A stretch of DNA of 64,000 nucleotides from Actinomadura rupiterrae (GTDB lineage Bacteria > Actinomycetota > Actinomycetes > Streptosporangiales > Streptosporangiaceae), in NCBI RefSeq assembly GCF_024172125.1, contig NZ_JAMZEA010000010.1, positions 1 through 64,000 on the forward strand, given 5' to 3'. Both the position numbers and the translations under genes were made by a program. Numbering within the stretch: the stretch's first letter is position 1; each line of letters begins with the position of its first letter. The notes under the pieces were generated by a model. It searched no databases. It was given only the letters and a program-made list of their open reading frames with translations, and was not told where the DNA came from. Of the stretch, positions 7,763 through 16,876 are shown in pieces.

Positions 7763-8686
7763 ATGCTGCCCACCGACCGCCCCACGGTCCTGCTGATCAC
7801 CAGTGACTGTGAGGTGATGGACCGGATCCACCAGCTCGCCGCTAGCGTCCCGGTCTGGACCTGCGACCCCGACCAGGTCACCGCGCAGCTATGGAACACC
7901 GCCCGGCTGATCCTCATCGACGCCCGCGCCACCGCCGACCTGGTTGAGCTGGACCTGCCGCAGCGCCGCGATGTGATCCTGCTGCTGACCGACCCCGACG
8001 CCCTGGACGCCCGCATCGGCGACCCGGCCGCGGCGCTGAGCCTGTCCCAGGTCACCACCCTGGACGACCCCGAGGACTGGATCGGCCGCCGGATCCAGGC
8101 CGCCGCGGCGCCCGCCAGCTTCACCGTGGCGATCGTCGGCGCCCAGGGCGGCATCGGCGCTTCCACCCTGGCCGGGCACGTGGCCGTGGCCGCCGCCAAC
8201 ACCGGACGCGACACCGTCCTGATCGACGCCGACCCGATGGGTGGAGGGCTGGCCTGCGCCGACCCCGACCGGTCCGTCCTCACCCTGCTCACCCAGGGTG
8301 AGGACGGAATGCTGGTCATCCCGCCCGACCTGATGGCCGCCACCATCGAGGAGGCGCGGATGCATGTCCCGCTGGTGATCGTGGACCTGCCCCGCCACCC
8401 CGACGCCGCCACCGCGCTGGCCACCGCGCTGGCCGACCTGACGATCCTGGTCACCGACCCGGCCCGGCTGGCCGCCGCCCGCCAGGTGCTGCGCTGGCTG
8501 CAGCCGCCCGCCCACCGCCTGGCGATCCTCACCCGCCCCGCCGGCCGCGACGACCCGTGGGTGGACGCGGTCGGGGCCCTGGGCGGACGGCTGCTCGGCC
8601 AGATCCCCGACACCCCGGCCGGACTGCCCGCCCTGTGCAGCGAGCTGATCGACCGCGAGCTCCCGGCCGTCCCGCAGCACACCTGA
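7763..8686 (+). CDS. MinD/ParA-superfamily ATPase, CpaE/Ssd-like
   Basis: The protein has 307 residues; ATG 7763 has AGGAG 7 bases ahead. The first about 110 residues look like a degenerate receiver/CpaE-type domain (TVLLITSDCEVMDRI...). The second part is a SIMIBI NTPase: a deviant Walker A IVGAQGGIGASTLA with Gly in place of the signature Lys (GGIGAST), a VLIDADPMGGGLACAD switch, and VIVDLPRHPD. The loss of the usual KGG Lys but conserved GGxGxST is typical of CpaE/Ssd proteins linked to Tad pili and septum placement in actinomycetes. Here it sits in a plasmid-like block, so partition or placement of the element or of the secretion apparatus is possible. No Tad genes are in the window. Confidence 0.75.
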   Translation: MLPTDRPTVLLITSDCEVMDRIHQLAASVPVWTCDPDQVTAQLWNTARLILIDARATADLVELDLPQRRDVILLLTDPDALDARIGDPAAALSLSQVTTLDDPEDWIGRRIQAAAAPASFTVAIVGAQGGIGASTLAGHVAVAAANTGRDTVLIDADPMGGGLACADPDRSVLTLLTQGEDGMLVIPPDLMAATIEEARMHVPLVIVDLPRHPDAATALATALADLTILVTDPARLAAARQVLRWLQPPAHRLAILTRPAGRDDPWVDAVGALGGRLLGQIPDTPAGLPALCSELIDRELPAVPQHT

Positions 8687-8783
8687 CCCGAAGCGCCGCG
8701 CACCTTTCGGGCCGCCCGGGCGAGGCCATCTTGTGCGGCCATGCCCGAGCGGCCCTGACGCGACCGCCAGAAGGAGACGCACC

Positions 8784-9886
8784 ATGACCGACCACCACCC
8801 CGACGACGTCCCTCCCGCCGACACCGTCCGCACCACGATCCGGATCCGCACCCCCGCCGACGTGGTGGCGGTGGTGCCGTACCTTTGGGCTACCACCCCG
8901 ACCACAGCGTGGTCGTGCTGAGCATCGGGGGCCGCTACCGCAGCTGCGCGGTCCGCATCGACCTGCCCACCGACGCCGCCACCCGCGCCGACGCCGCCGA
9001 GCAGCTGGCCAAGCTGGTCGACAGCGTCTGGCCCGAGCACGTGCTGACCCTCGGCTACGGGCCCACCGACCACGTCACCCCCATGCTGACCCGCCTGCAC
9101 GATGCGCTCACCGAGCACGGGCAGCACCCGGAGATGATGTTGCGCGTCAGCGACGGCCGCTACTTCGCCGATCCGCCCTGCCCCGACCCCGCCTGCTGCC
9201 CACCCGAGGGCCACCCGGTCGACCTCGCCCTCAGCCCGGTCGCCGCCGAGGCCATCCTGGCCGGGCATGTCGCCTACCCAAGCCGCGCCGACCTCGCCGC
9301 GACCCTGGACCCGGTCGGCGGCCCGACCCGCCGGCGCATGATCGCCGAGACCGCCCGCGCAGAACAGCGCCTGCTGCCCGGCCCGGGCGACGACGCCCCG
9401 CCAGCGCCCGAACTGACCGAGGCGCTCTACCCCGACGCGATCGCCCTGATCGAGGACCTGTACGCCGCGTGCACCCCGCACGGGGAGCCCGCCACCGAGC
9501 GGCAGATGGCCGAACTCGGTGTGCTGTTGACCCTCACGCGGATCCGCGACGAGGCGTGGGTGCGGATGGACCCCGACCACCTGCCCCGCTACCTGCCGCT
9601 GTGGACCCGCGTCCTGCGGCACGTCCAGCCCGACTACCAGGCCGCACCGGCCTGCCTGCTGGCCTACGCCGCCTACGCCTCCGGCGACGGCACCATGGCC
9701 AACCTGGCGCTGGAGCGCGCCGCCCAGGCCGACCCGGCCTACCCGATGACAGACCTCATCGCCGCGGTCATCGCCGCCGGTGTCCCGCCCGAGGCCACCC
9801 GCCTGCGCATGTCGCCCGACCAGCTGAACCACCTGTGGACGCGGCCCTCGGCCGGCCCCGCCCCGGACACCGACCGGCACACGTGA
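8784..9886 (+). pseudogene. DUF4192 protein, first of two paralogues, with a one-base frameshift
   Basis: ATG 8784 follows AAGGAG. The first 33 residues end RTPADVVAVVPYL, then the frame is lost. The rest continues one frame over from 8885 as LGYHPDHSVVVLSIGGRY to the stop at 9886. The paralogue at 10706 reads VPYVLGFHPRESLVVLTLGG without interruption, which shows that exactly one base is missing between tac and ttgggc at about 8881-8886. Without that loss the protein would be about 367 residues. A DPACCPPEGHP segment, shared with the paralogue, may bind metal. DUF4192 is an actinobacterial family of unknown role, often encoded on mobile elements. The shift may be a real mutation or a sequencing error. 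Confidence 0.8.
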
Positions 9887-9969
9887 GGGCCACCAACAGC
9901 CCGGGAACCCACGCCCGCTGGCCGGCCCCGGCCGTTCCGGGCTCACCGACCGACCCCGAAGGGAGCACC

Positions 9970-10428
9970 ATGCGCGTGTTCAACCTGGACCGAGCGCGCG
10001 CGGCGTCCTGGCTGACCGAGGCGATCGTCCGCCACGAGATGGGGGAGGCCTTCACCGACTCCACCAGCCCCCTGCCCCTCGGGCTGGACTACCGCGCCGA
10101 CAGCATCGGCCACGAAGACACCGCCGCCCTGCTCATCCAGGCCGCCCAACGCGACCAGATCCTCACCGGCCCCGACGCCGTCACCATCGAATTCGAATAC
10201 AGCGACGACGGCGACCAGGGCCTGTTCCGGCTACTGCTGGCCATCACTGCCCCCGCCCCCCTGCGCGTGGCCGGCGAACAACGCCCCCTGCCCGAACTCC
10301 CTGCCGCGCAGGCCACCGGCCATCCTGCGGCCCTAGCGCTGCTGGACTACACCGTCACCATCGCCAACCAGCTGTTCCGCCAACTCCAGGACTACCTGAC
10401 CACCACCCGAAAGCCCCCGACCGGCTGA
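9970..10428 (+). CDS. Hypothetical protein between the DUF4192 paralogues
   Basis: The product has 152 residues. ATG 9970 has AAGGGAG ahead, which excludes the longer frame overlapping the previous gene. It begins MRVFNLDRARAASWLTEAI and carries an acidic beta stretch (IEFEYSDDGDQGLFRLLLAI), with a helical C-terminus. Soluble. No family recognised. Confidence 0.6.
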   Translation: MRVFNLDRARAASWLTEAIVRHEMGEAFTDSTSPLPLGLDYRADSIGHEDTAALLIQAAQRDQILTGPDAVTIEFEYSDDGDQGLFRLLLAITAPAPLRVAGEQRPLPELPAAQATGHPAALALLDYTVTIANQLFRQLQDYLTTTRKPPTG

Positions 10429-10705
10429 CCGGTTCGGGAGGCGCACCGCTCCCCACCCCGGGTGCTGGGAAGGCGAAGGCCGTGAGCTGCCAGCCGCCCC
10501 GGCACGCTCGGAGCACTCACCGCGCTCAGTCAACCGGCCGGTCGGAAGACCGCCCCGCCCGAAGCGCGGTCCGCGGATCAGGAGGCGCGGCACCCGCTGC
10601 GCCGAGGTCATCGCCCATCTCGACCGCTGGGCGAGTGCACGAAGCGGCGGCCCGGCTGGTCCGGCCGACCCGCGGCTGGTTCGCCCTTATGAGAAGGAAG
10701 CAACG

Positions 10706-11800
10706 ATGAACCCTGGGTTGAAGGGTGACGGCTGGCCTGACGCCGCAGCCCCTGACGAGATCCATCTTCGCGGTCCCGCCGACGCGATCGCGTTGGTGCC
10801 CTACGTATTGGGCTTCCACCCTCGCGAGAGCCTTGTGGTGCTCACGCTGGGCGGCGACCACCGGTGTTGCGCCGCCTGCGTCGACCTCCCGCCGGTCGAG
10901 GACCACATGGCACCGGCTGAGATGGCCGGGCGGCTGGCCGAGTTCGTGACCGCCCGCCGTGCATCCGCGGTGTCCCTGATCGGGTACGGGGCCGAGGCGC
11001 GCCTCGCGCCGCTGCTCGGGGCGCTGCATGCCGCGCTGGACCAGCGCGGGCAGCCGGTCGAGGCCTCGGTGCGGGTAGCCGGCGGCCGCTACTGGAAATG
11101 GCCGGGCTGCGGCGACCCGTACTGCTGCCCGCCGCAGGGACGGCCCATCAACCTCGGCTCGGGTGCGCTCGCTGCCAAAGCCACCTTCGCCGGGCGGGCC
11201 ACCGCCAGCAGCCGCGACGGGCCCGCGCACAGCCTGGACCCCGTCGAGGGACACGCCCGGCGCCGCATGAGCGCCGTCACCGAGGCGGTCGAACGGGACT
11301 GGCCGCCCGCCCGGCTGACCGGCGGCGAAGCCGACCCGCTCCAGCACGCGATGCCGCTGATCGGACGGCTCTACCGGCAGGCGGCCGAAGGCGGCCCGCC
11401 GCCGACCGAACACGAGATCGCCCAGGTGGGTGTGCTGTTGACGGTGCTGCGCGTGCGGGACGAGGCGCTGGCCCGCATGGACTTCGGCAACCTGCGCGCC
11501 TACGCGCGCCTGTGGACGCAGGTGGTTCGGCACGTCGAGCTGCGCTACCTGCCGGCCCCGGCCACGCTGCTGGCCTACTGCGCCCATATGACCGGAGACG
11601 CGGCGCTGGCCGACCGGGCCCTGCGCCGCGCCCAGGCCGCCGACCCGTGCTACCCGCTGGCCGCTTGGTTCGCGCGGCTGTTCGTCCTTGGCATCCCGCC
11701 GTCGCTGGTGCGACCGGACCGTGGCTCCGACGAACCGGAGCGGTCTCCCGCCCAGGACGAACGCCCGGCGGTGGGCGGTGATGACGATGACCATGCCTGA
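10706..11800 (+). CDS. DUF4192 protein, second paralogue (intact)
   Basis: This is a 364-residue protein, start ATG 10706 after AAGGAAG. It shares the architecture of the gene at 8784: an N-terminal IHLRGPADAIALVPYVLGFH, a middle LIGYG motif, a CGDPYCCPPQGRP cysteine cluster and a C-terminal helical repeat (ATLLAYCAHMTGDAALADRA) resembling a tetratricopeptide hairpin. The 277 bases upstream hold no gene I can support and may carry its promoter. It overlaps the next gene by 20 bases. The function of DUF4192 is unknown; two copies in one block suggest separate roles or recent duplication. Confidence 0.75.
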   Translation: MNPGLKGDGWPDAAAPDEIHLRGPADAIALVPYVLGFHPRESLVVLTLGGDHRCCAACVDLPPVEDHMAPAEMAGRLAEFVTARRASAVSLIGYGAEARLAPLLGALHAALDQRGQPVEASVRVAGGRYWKWPGCGDPYCCPPQGRPINLGSGALAAKATFAGRATASSRDGPAHSLDPVEGHARRRMSAVTEAVERDWPPARLTGGEADPLQHAMPLIGRLYRQAAEGGPPPTEHEIAQVGVLLTVLRVRDEALARMDFGNLRAYARLWTQVVRHVELRYLPAPATLLAYCAHMTGDAALADRALRRAQAADPCYPLAAWFARLFVLGIPPSLVRPDRGSDEPERSPAQDERPAVGGDDDDHA

Positions 11801-12110
11801 CCGCCCGCCCGCCGAGATCGTCACCGGTTTGCTGGATGCGGGGATCACCGGCCGCGTGCCGGGCGTGACCGAGGCCCGCTTCCGCGTCTGGACCGTCGAC
11901 GACCACCTGCCCGAAGCGCTCCAACACTGGCCAGCGCCCGTGGATGCGGCCACCGCGCCGCAGGCGGCCTTCTGGCTCGGCTACCGCGCCTGCGCGATCG
12001 AGATCATGCGCCGGCTGCTGGACCAGACCCTGACCGAGGACGACGCGCCGTGGAACCGGCGCCACGCCGTCGTGTCCGGGCTGGTCACCCGGCTGTGCGC
12101 CCACCACTGA
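11781..12110 (+). CDS. Small hypothetical protein, translationally coupled
   Basis: Three in-frame ATGs (11781, 11787, 11793) lie inside the end of the DUF4192 gene, so translation is probably coupled. The 109-residue product is soluble and helical (FRVWTVDDHLPEALQHWPAP; AAFWLGYRACAIEIMRRLLD). Function unknown. Confidence 0.6.
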   Translation: MTMTMPDRPPAEIVTGLLDAGITGRVPGVTEARFRVWTVDDHLPEALQHWPAPVDAATAPQAAFWLGYRACAIEIMRRLLDQTLTEDDAPWNRRHAVVSGLVTRLCAHH

Positions 12111-12156
12111 CCCCACCCGTGAACCCCCACCCGCCCGCACCAACAGGAGGCGCGGC

Positions 12157-13185
12157 ATGTCCCGCGAAACCCTGCAATGGCTCAACGCCAACACCCTGAT
12201 CGGCTTCACCGACCAGCGCGGCACCGCCTGGCACTACCGCGCGGACCTGCAAGCCGCCGAACCCAACCACTACCCCGGCCCCGTCCCGGTCGACGACGTC
12301 AAACGGCGCCTGTTCCACTGGGAGGCGGTGCCCGCCCCGGTCCTGGTACGGCACCCCGGCACCGGGCAGATCCTGCAGGTCCCCGACCGCACGGCCTACC
12401 TGCGCAGCGACACCGGCCACGTGATGGGCATCTTCTCCGACGCCTACCAGCCGCACCCCTACGCCGAGTGGCTGCTGGACACCGTCGCCCGGATCCTCGA
12501 CGACGACCTGGCGATCGGCTCGGCGATCCTGCTGCGCGGCGGTGCGGTGGCGTGCGTGTCGGTGGAGGTCCCCGACTCCATCACCACCCCCGAAGGCGTC
12601 CAGTTCCGTCCGCACCTGCTGGCGGCGACCTCCTTCGACGGGTCGCTGGCCACCACCTTCAAACGCGCCGTCACCAACGTGGTCTGCGACAACACCATGG
12701 CCGTCGGCCTGGCCGAGCACGGCCAGCACATCAAGATCAAACATTCGCGGTACTCGCCGCTGCGGCTGGCCGAGGCCCGCCAGGCCCTGAACATCGTCTA
12801 CCAGACCGCCGACGAGTTCACCGCCCAGGTCGCCGCGCTGTGCGCGGCCGAGGTCAGCGAGCCCGAATGGCGCCGGTTCCTGGACGCGCACGTCCCGCTC
12901 CCCGACGCCCAGGGCGCCGCGCGCACCCTGGCCGGGCGCAAGCGCGACACTCTCAACCAGCTGTGGGCCCGGGACGCCCGGGTCGCGCCGTGGCGCGGTA
13001 CCGCCTACGGCGTGGTCCAGGCCGTCAACACCTACACCCACCACCAGCAGCGCGTCCGCGGCGCGGTCCGCGCCGAACGCAACGCGCTGCGCGCGATCAC
13101 CGGCGGCGTCGACGAGCTGGACACCGCCACCCTGCACACCCTCGAACACGCCCTGCACCGCCGGCTCGTCAGCCCAGCCGCCTGA
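12157..13185 (+). CDS. DUF932 / TIGR03299 phage-plasmid-like protein
   Basis: This is a 342-residue protein; ATG 12157 follows AGGAGG. Family hallmarks are visible: DRTAYLRSDTGHVMGIFSD near residue 80, the LRGGAVACVSVEV strand, LAATSFDGSLATTFKRA and VCDNTMAVGL near residue 185, and IKIKHSRYSPLRLAEARQAL. Members are encoded on phages and conjugative plasmids (related to YfjQ-type proteins); their biochemical role is not settled. Its presence supports reading this block as a mobile element. A paired inverted repeat lies 25 bases after the stop. Confidence 0.85.
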   Translation: MSRETLQWLNANTLIGFTDQRGTAWHYRADLQAAEPNHYPGPVPVDDVKRRLFHWEAVPAPVLVRHPGTGQILQVPDRTAYLRSDTGHVMGIFSDAYQPHPYAEWLLDTVARILDDDLAIGSAILLRGGAVACVSVEVPDSITTPEGVQFRPHLLAATSFDGSLATTFKRAVTNVVCDNTMAVGLAEHGQHIKIKHSRYSPLRLAEARQALNIVYQTADEFTAQVAALCAAEVSEPEWRRFLDAHVPLPDAQGAARTLAGRKRDTLNQLWARDARVAPWRGTAYGVVQAVNTYTHHQQRVRGAVRAERNALRAITGGVDELDTATLHTLEHALHRRLVSPAA

Positions 13186-13210
13186 CCAGCGCCACCCCAT
13201 GCCCACCGCC

Positions 13211-13252
13211 TGGCTATGACGTTCGCGATCCCGCCTGCGAACGCCATAGCCA
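13211..13252 (+). repeat. Imperfect 16-bp inverted repeat
   Basis: tggctatg-a-cgttcgc (13211-13226) faces gcgaacg-c-catagcca (13237-13252): 15 of 16 positions pair, around a 10-base loop. It lies 25 bases after the DUF932 stop. The stem is unusually AT-containing for this region and has no T-run. A terminator is the simplest reading; an operator or recombination site is also possible. Confidence 0.6.
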
Positions 13253-13347
13253 ACCGCCCTGCCGAGCAGGTCCCTCTGGTCGCCGCCGGGTTCAGCGGGC
13301 AGGATCGAACCACCGGCCCGCACCGTCGAGGTGGAAGGCGGGGCGTG

Positions 13348-13839
13348 ATGAACGAGGCGACCATCGAGCTGCTGTTCGACGTGGTCGCACGCCTGGAACG
13401 CAACATCGCGGCCCGGCAAGCCCCCGCCATCTGCGGCCTGGACGGCGACCGGCGCCTCACCCTGTCCGACTACGACTACCTGCGCGACCGCGCCACCGCC
13501 TGCGCCTTCGAACAACGCGTCGCCGACTACGCCCGCCGTATCCACGCCCGCCGCTGGGTCCTGGCCGTCCCCATGATCATCACGACGGTGGACGATCCGG
13601 TGTTCCTGGCCCGCCCCGTCACCAACCTCGTGGTCCTGCGCCAGGACGAGCAGGAAGCGATCGTGTGGACCGCCTTCGACCCCACCGACGGCATCGACTA
13701 CGGCATCGTCGCCTACACCCGCCGCCCCAACCTGGAACCGGTCTTCGACGAACCCGAAGTCTTCACCGCCCCCCTCACCAACACCCCGCTCACCCCCGGC
13801 GCCACCCTCCTGCAGGCAACCCTGGGCGACGGGGACTAG
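13348..13839 (+). CDS. Hypothetical protein of the plasmid-like block
   Basis: The product has 163 residues, start ATG 13348 after GAAGGCGGGG. The N-terminal half is helical (ELLFDVVARLERNIAARQAP) and the C-terminal half beta-rich (NLVVLRQDEQEAIVWTAFDP). Soluble. No family recognised. Confidence 0.6.
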   Translation: MNEATIELLFDVVARLERNIAARQAPAICGLDGDRRLTLSDYDYLRDRATACAFEQRVADYARRIHARRWVLAVPMIITTVDDPVFLARPVTNLVVLRQDEQEAIVWTAFDPTDGIDYGIVAYTRRPNLEPVFDEPEVFTAPLTNTPLTPGATLLQATLGDGD

Positions 13840-13986
13840 CACACAGCGCGGGGCGTCGAAACTGAACCGGTCGGCGCGGCCGGCGGGGGGCGACTCGGCA
13901 GGGATGCCCCTCTCGGTGAAGCGTTCTCGGCCGAACGCGGATGACCCGTCCGGCCGAGAGGACTGCCAAAGATCGGAGTGGTGGCA

Positions 13987-14640
13987 ATGGCGTTCATGAA
14001 ATGGGAGGAGCCCGGCATGAGTCCTGCCCAAGCGCGGGCCCTGGTCACCCAGATCGCCGAGCAGATGGAGCCGGGCTGGATGGTCGCCGACGACCGGTAC
14101 GGCCAGGTCGGCCGGATGGAGCTGCATGGCCCAGACGGAATCCAGCTGTGCCTTCAGGTGGGGCCGCTCCACGTCGCGGTCCGTGGCATCCACGCAGACG
14201 TCGGTGGGCACCTGCCTGGTCGTTTTGGCTGTGCGGAGCCGGTGATTCGGTTCGCGGTGACCAAGTCGCCGCAGCGGATGGCCAGTGAGATCACCAGGCG
14301 GCTGCTGCCCGCCGTCCGCCAGGATGCGGCAGTGCTGGCGGCGGCCCGGAACGAACGCGACACCCGGCTGGCGGGCCGGCTCGACACCCTGCTGAAGGCA
14401 CGCGAACTCCTGGGAGGGAACCTGAGCTGGGCCGAGCCGGGGACCGGTCGGCGGCCTGCGGAATTTGAGTCCGCCTCCACTCACCACCGCGCCCCGGGCA
14501 CCCCGCACCTGGTGATCGAGCTGAGGGACGACAAGGGCGACGACCATGCCGATGAGGTCCGTGTATCGGATCTCACCCACGAACAGGCCCTGATCATTGT
14601 GGAAGCCGCCGCCGCGGTCATCGCTCGCCCGCCCAGGTGA
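13987..14640 (+). CDS. Hypothetical protein
   Basis: ATG 13987 is preferred because ggag lies 9 bases before it; an in-frame GTG at 13978 is possible. The 217-residue product has an N-terminal domain (QIAEQMEPGWMVADDRYGQV; LCLQVGPLHVAVRGI) that resembles small DUF domains used for dosage or DNA-mimic functions, but nothing specific. A long helical middle (RLLPAVRQDAAVLAAARNER) follows. Function unknown. Confidence 0.55.
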   Translation: MAFMKWEEPGMSPAQARALVTQIAEQMEPGWMVADDRYGQVGRMELHGPDGIQLCLQVGPLHVAVRGIHADVGGHLPGRFGCAEPVIRFAVTKSPQRMASEITRRLLPAVRQDAAVLAAARNERDTRLAGRLDTLLKARELLGGNLSWAEPGTGRRPAEFESASTHHRAPGTPHLVIELRDDKGDDHADEVRVSDLTHEQALIIVEAAAAVIARPPR

Positions 14641-14897
14641 TCGCACGCGAGACGCCGCCGGTGCCGCGTACGTGAGCCTCTGGCTCGCTCCGGCCGCAAA
14701 CATCCCTGCCGGGCACTCGCCATGTGCCTCGCGAAGACGGTGATCGCGCCCCTGGCAAGCACAGCCTCAATCTCTGCGAGAGGCCTGCGCGTCCTCTCTC
14801 TGCACCGTGTCGCATCGTGCGGCATCTGTCCTTACCCACCGGCGAATCATCCTCACTGCGAAGACGGTACGCACTGCCCGGAAGGAGGCAGACCACC

Positions 14898-15011
14898 ATG
14901 GCCGAGGCCAAAGCCGCCTTCAGGCTGACCGCAGCGCCGTGGCTCCGAGCAGGTCGAGCCGTCATTCGCGACGCAGCCACCACACGCGACCCCGACCGGG
15001 AGCACCAATGA
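14898..15011 (+). CDS. Small basic peptide gene
   Basis: This is a 37-residue frame with a strong GAAGGAGG 9 bases before ATG 14898. Its TGA overlaps the next start in an ATGA (15008-15011). The translational coupling is the main argument that it is real. The 257 bases upstream hold no other gene I can support. Confidence 0.4.
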   Translation: MAEAKAAFRLTAAPWLRAGRAVIRDAATTRDPDREHQ

Positions 15012-15339
15012 TCGAGTTCGAACGGCGAGGCAAAGCTCCTCGACCGATCCCGCCCGATGCGCAGGTCACATGCAGCGAGCTTCGGCCCGGTGTGGTCGTG
15101 GCCCGGTGGAGTGAGAACCCCGAGCAGGGCCCCGACGACATCGTGGTCAAGGCACCATGCTGTGCCGGCTGTTCCACGTCCGCTACGAGTACGCCGGAGC
15201 CAATCTCTACCTCCTGCTGTGCACCTTCTGCCAGATCGGCTACGAGGTTCAGGTCATTAACGATGGCGACGGCGGCTTCAGCACCGTGCTGACCGTTGAG
15301 GACATCCCCTTCATCACCACCCAGCGCCGACACCGCTGA
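15008..15339 (+). pseudogene. Small hypothetical gene, probably interrupted by a one-base frameshift
   Basis: ATG 15008 opens a frame (MIEFERRGKAPRPIPP... ARWSENPEQGPDDIVVKAP) that degenerates into Ser/Thr/Cys-rich sequence after about 15150. One frame over, from about 15157, a natural-looking continuation appears (LCRLFHVRYEYAGANLYLLL then CTFCQIGYEVQVINDGDGG) and stops at 15339. The total length is one base short of a multiple of three, so a single missing base near 15150 would restore a protein of about 110 residues. Two overlapping genes is the alternative. Confidence 0.45.
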
Positions 15340-15493
15340 CGGTCCAGAGGGCCTGGTCACTCACCCAGCTGATCACGATGCACGCCACGGCACCGATCTG
15401 TGAGCGCAGTCCCTGTTCCGAGCCAACTGCCGCCGCCTGTGGTTACCCGCCGGGAGCGTTGACGGCGCGCGTTGCGACGGCGACCGTGGGGAT

Positions 15494-16783
15494 ATGGGTC
15501 TCGGGTCGGTGGGGGACGCCATCCGTACAGCTCGTCTCGGACATGGCTGGACTCAGGTCGATCTCGCGCACCGCCTGCACGTTACACGGTCCACGGTGTC
15601 GCGGTGGGAGGCGAGGAAGACCTGCTTGGATATTCCGACCCTGCGTCGTTTGGCAGCGGTGCTGGATCTGCCCCCGCAATTGGTGGGACTCGCCGCCGAG
15701 CCGCTGTCGGACGCTGCAGGGGTGATGGATGATGACCCGGTGCGCCGACGACACCTGCTGACGTCCCTGGCCGTGACCGCCGCCGCTACGGCTGTGCCCG
15801 GCGGGCTGGTGAGCGGAACCGCCCGCGCCGCCATGCCCGCAGGTGACAGTGGCCTTCCCGACGCCTTGCGCAGCCTGCTGTTGGGTACCTCGGTCCCCGC
15901 CGGGCCGCTCCCGTCCACCGCCGGCCAGGCCCGCGCACTGCTGGGGCAGGCCACGAACGCGTTCCACAGTTGCCGTTATGCCGACCTGGGCCGGGACCTG
16001 CCCGCGATGATCGTCGGCACGCAGCGGATCGCCGGCGCGGCCGACGATCGGTTCGCCTACGGGCTTCTCGCCCAGGCCTACATCCTGGCCACGCGCCTGC
16101 TGATCAAGCTGGAGGAGGTCGACCTCGGGCTGCTGGCTGCCGACCGGGCGCACACCTTCGCGAGCGGCGGCGGGAACGCGGCCCTGGTCGGGGAGGCGGC
16201 CCGCAACAAGGCTGTTTTGGTCCGCAAGGCCGGATGGCACGACGATGCTGCCGCGATCGCGCTCCAGGCCGCCGATCACCTCACCGGCACCGATCCGGGG
16301 GCGCGGGCCGAGCGCGGCCTGCTGCTGATGAGCGCCGGGTACACCGCTGCCAAGTCCCGCGATGCCGCCACACTGACCGACCTGACCGAACAGGCCCGCC
16401 GCATCGCCGACGGTCTGGGCGACCGGTTGCTGCTGCCCACGCACGGCGGCGGGTTCAGCCGCGCGCTGGTGGACCTGCATCTGATCTCCGGTTACAACGC
16501 GGTCGGTGACCCCCGGGCGGCGCTGGCCGTCGCCGACCGCGTCCGACTGGGCCATCTGCCGACGGTGGAGCGGCGCGCCCGGTGCCTCACCGATGTCGCG
16601 ACCTCACACGCCCTGCTGGGGCGGCGCGCCGAGTGCGTGGATACGCTGCTGCGGGCCGAGCGGATCGCGCCGCAGGAGGTCCGGGCCCGGCCCGCCGTGC
16701 GGCGCATGGTCGGGGACCTGACGGCGACCGGACGGATCTCACCGGACCTGCGCGGCCTGGCTGCGCGGCTACGCCTCCCTTAG
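15494..16783 (+). CDS. XRE-family helix-turn-helix regulator with a long helical sensor region
   Basis: This is a 429-residue protein starting at ATG 15494 (ribosome site weak). The HTH_3 domain is at residues 5-60: GDAIRTARLGHGWTQVDLAH, VTRSTVSRWEARKT, DIPTLRRLAAVLDLPPQLV. A linker with an Ala-rich stretch that resembles a Tat/TM-like remnant follows (RRRHLLTSLAVTAAATA), then about 300 residues of helical repeats in TPR style. This domain order is common in actinomycete regulators that act as single-component sensors. An 8-bp inverted repeat stands between it and the dioxygenase gene downstream, a possible operator. Confidence 0.8.
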   Translation: MGLGSVGDAIRTARLGHGWTQVDLAHRLHVTRSTVSRWEARKTCLDIPTLRRLAAVLDLPPQLVGLAAEPLSDAAGVMDDDPVRRRHLLTSLAVTAAATAVPGGLVSGTARAAMPAGDSGLPDALRSLLLGTSVPAGPLPSTAGQARALLGQATNAFHSCRYADLGRDLPAMIVGTQRIAGAADDRFAYGLLAQAYILATRLLIKLEEVDLGLLAADRAHTFASGGGNAALVGEAARNKAVLVRKAGWHDDAAAIALQAADHLTGTDPGARAERGLLLMSAGYTAAKSRDAATLTDLTEQARRIADGLGDRLLLPTHGGGFSRALVDLHLISGYNAVGDPRAALAVADRVRLGHLPTVERRARCLTDVATSHALLGRRAECVDTLLRAERIAPQEVRARPAVRRMVGDLTATGRISPDLRGLAARLRLP

Positions 16784-16797
16784 CGGTCTGTCAATCC

Positions 16798-16818
16798 CGC
16801 GTGCAGCATCTGCACGCG
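16798..16818 (+). promoter_or_regulatory. Candidate operator between the XRE regulator and the dioxygenase
   Basis: cgcgtgca-gcatc-tgcacgcg is a perfect 8-bp inverted repeat with a 5-base spacer, 59 bases before the dioxygenase start. Related gtgc/gcac half-sites follow at 16821-16836. Regulator assignment to the upstream XRE protein is inference. Confidence 0.5.
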
Positions 16819-16876
16819 ATGTGCGCAGCGTGCACCATTCATGGCGCGCGCAGATCGGTCGGCGCACCGTGAAGAC

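Noticed and set aside
8881..8890. Programmed frameshift in the first DUF4192 gene
   Set aside because: There is no slippery heptamer or downstream structure, and the paralogue encodes the same region without a shift.
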